DNA of 64,000 nt, from positions 1 through 64,000 of the forward strand of contig CAKSTI010000016.1 of the NCBI GenBank assembly GCA_934500705.1, in the 5' to 3' direction. The stretch is from an uncultured Clostridia bacterium (GTDB lineage: Bacteria > Bacillota > Clostridia > UMGS1810). The notes beneath the pieces are model-generated. The model was not told the DNA's origin and ran no database searches. It saw only the letters and a list, made by a program, of their open reading frames with translations. The position numbers were made by a program, and so were the translations under genes. Shown one piece after another: positions 63,593-64,000 of this stretch (positions within the stretch are counted from its first letter, which is position 1; every line of letters starts with the position of its first letter).

Positions 63593-63644
63593 AATAAACG
63601 CATAGTTGTTTTTAGCTGCGGCTAAAAACAACTATGCGTTTATT
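63593..63644. repeat. Long perfect inverted repeat (24-bp stem)
   Basis: Two 24-base arms pair perfectly around loop TGCG. The left arm begins AATAAACGCATAG and ends TTTTTAGC. It sits between divergent genes, so it is not a usual terminator. No T-tract follows the base of the stem on either strand. It may be a protein-binding site, a cruciform, or the footprint of a small mobile repeat. Confidence 0.65.
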
Positions 63645-63690
63645 ATACCATTAAATACTTTTAAAATCAAGGTTATAAAATATAACACTT

Positions 63691-63719
63691 GAATAAAAGC
63701 TTTCCATATGTTATCATCG
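63691..63719 (+). promoter_or_regulatory. Promoter of the SGNH-hydrolase gene
   Basis: TTGAAT and TATCAT are spaced by 17 bases, 19 bases before the start codon, which follows AAGGAG. Confidence 0.55.
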
Positions 63720-63738
63720 GGTACAAGGAGTGATTGCT

Positions 63739-64000
63739 ATGTGTATTTCCGCAAATGCCGCCGGCAACAACGTGTCGGCGCAAAATCAGCTTGACATCAA
63801 TAAATACGTGCAGATTTTTAAGGGAGAAGATTCTAAGGTTAAAGTGCTCTTTGTCGGCAACTCCATCACCCGCCACGCCCCCAAGGCTGACATCGGGTGG
63901 AGCGGCGACTGGGGTATGGCGGCATCCTGTCGGGAGAAGGACTACGTGCACCTTGTGGTAAGCGCACTGGACAAGAGGTATAACGGCGTTGACTACTGCA
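63739..64000 (+). CDS. SGNH/GDSL hydrolase, partial (runs off the window)
   Basis: The first 87 codons of a gene that continues beyond the window. After a short N-terminus the segment VLFVGNSITRHAPK contains the GNS block I motif with the nucleophile serine, followed by IGWSGDWGMAAS and KDYVHLVV. This layout is typical of SGNH-fold esterases that remove acyl groups from polysaccharides. No signal peptide is visible, so it may act inside the cell on imported glycans. The ATG follows AAGGAG. Being partial, its domain content cannot be completed. Confidence 0.72.
   Translation, partial: MCISANAAGNNVSAQNQLDINKYVQIFKGEDSKVKVLFVGNSITRHAPKADIGWSGDWGMAASCREKDYVHLVVSALDKRYNGVDYC

Overview
The window looks like a chromosome segment from an anaerobic Clostridia-class Firmicute, probably host-associated. 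Support comes from the block hprK - ROK kinase - murB - rapZ - yvcK - whiA - dnaE, a fabK-type fatty acid synthesis (FAS) operon, a type III glutamine synthetase, the Fe-S/GGGtGRT protein pair, and secreted proteins with S-layer homology and copper-amine-oxidase-like stalk domains. The genus cannot be fixed; a Monoglobus-like or Oscillospirales-like lineage is a guess.

Region 1 (1-5.2 kb) is a remnant of an integrative or mobilizable element. It holds two tiny genes, a chimeric RepA-like ATPase/relaxase whose relaxase half lacks its catalytic N-terminus, a CxxC protein resembling DUF6076, a small secreted InlB-repeat protein and a DUF6809 protein.

Region 2 (5.3-16.8 kb) is one long minus-strand operon, fabH-acpP-fabK-fabD-fabG-fabF-fabZ-accD-accA, that continues into an iron alcohol dehydrogenase, a class-3 (fatty) aldehyde dehydrogenase and a DegV/FakB fatty-acid-binding protein. 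A TetR-family gene sits upstream. Three matching palindromes overlap the promoters of tetR and fabH, which suggests a self-regulated lipid regulon. accB and accC are absent from the operon.

Region 3 (16.8-17.5 kb) is a boundary. It has a 51-nt 3' fragment of tRNA-Leu (a typical integration scar), a deleted IS1182-type element with both inverted ends, and an intact tRNA-Thr. DNA to the left is visibly more AT-rich than DNA to the right, so the FAS operon may lie on an acquired island.

Region 4 (17.6-42 kb) is housekeeping: a DUF1836/ECF/antiporter operon, the hprK-dnaE block, lysine/DAP synthesis (asd, dapA, dapB) with an ACT-domain protein behind an abutting terminator, the GGGtGRT pair, a DeoR regulator divergent from a glycerol-3-phosphate dehydrogenase, glnN behind a leader terminator, uppP and radA, followed by a PnuC-type transporter.

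Region 5 (43.4-61.3 kb) is an 18-kb co-directional carbohydrate locus: a CUT1 sugar-binding lipoprotein and two permeases (no ATPase), an SLH-anchored protein, three secreted proteins of unknown function, and two giant paralogous secreted clan-A glycoside hydrolases. A convergent histidine kinase/NarL-type response regulator pair follows. After two tandem hairpins, one with a 24-bp perfect stem, the window ends inside an SGNH-hydrolase gene.
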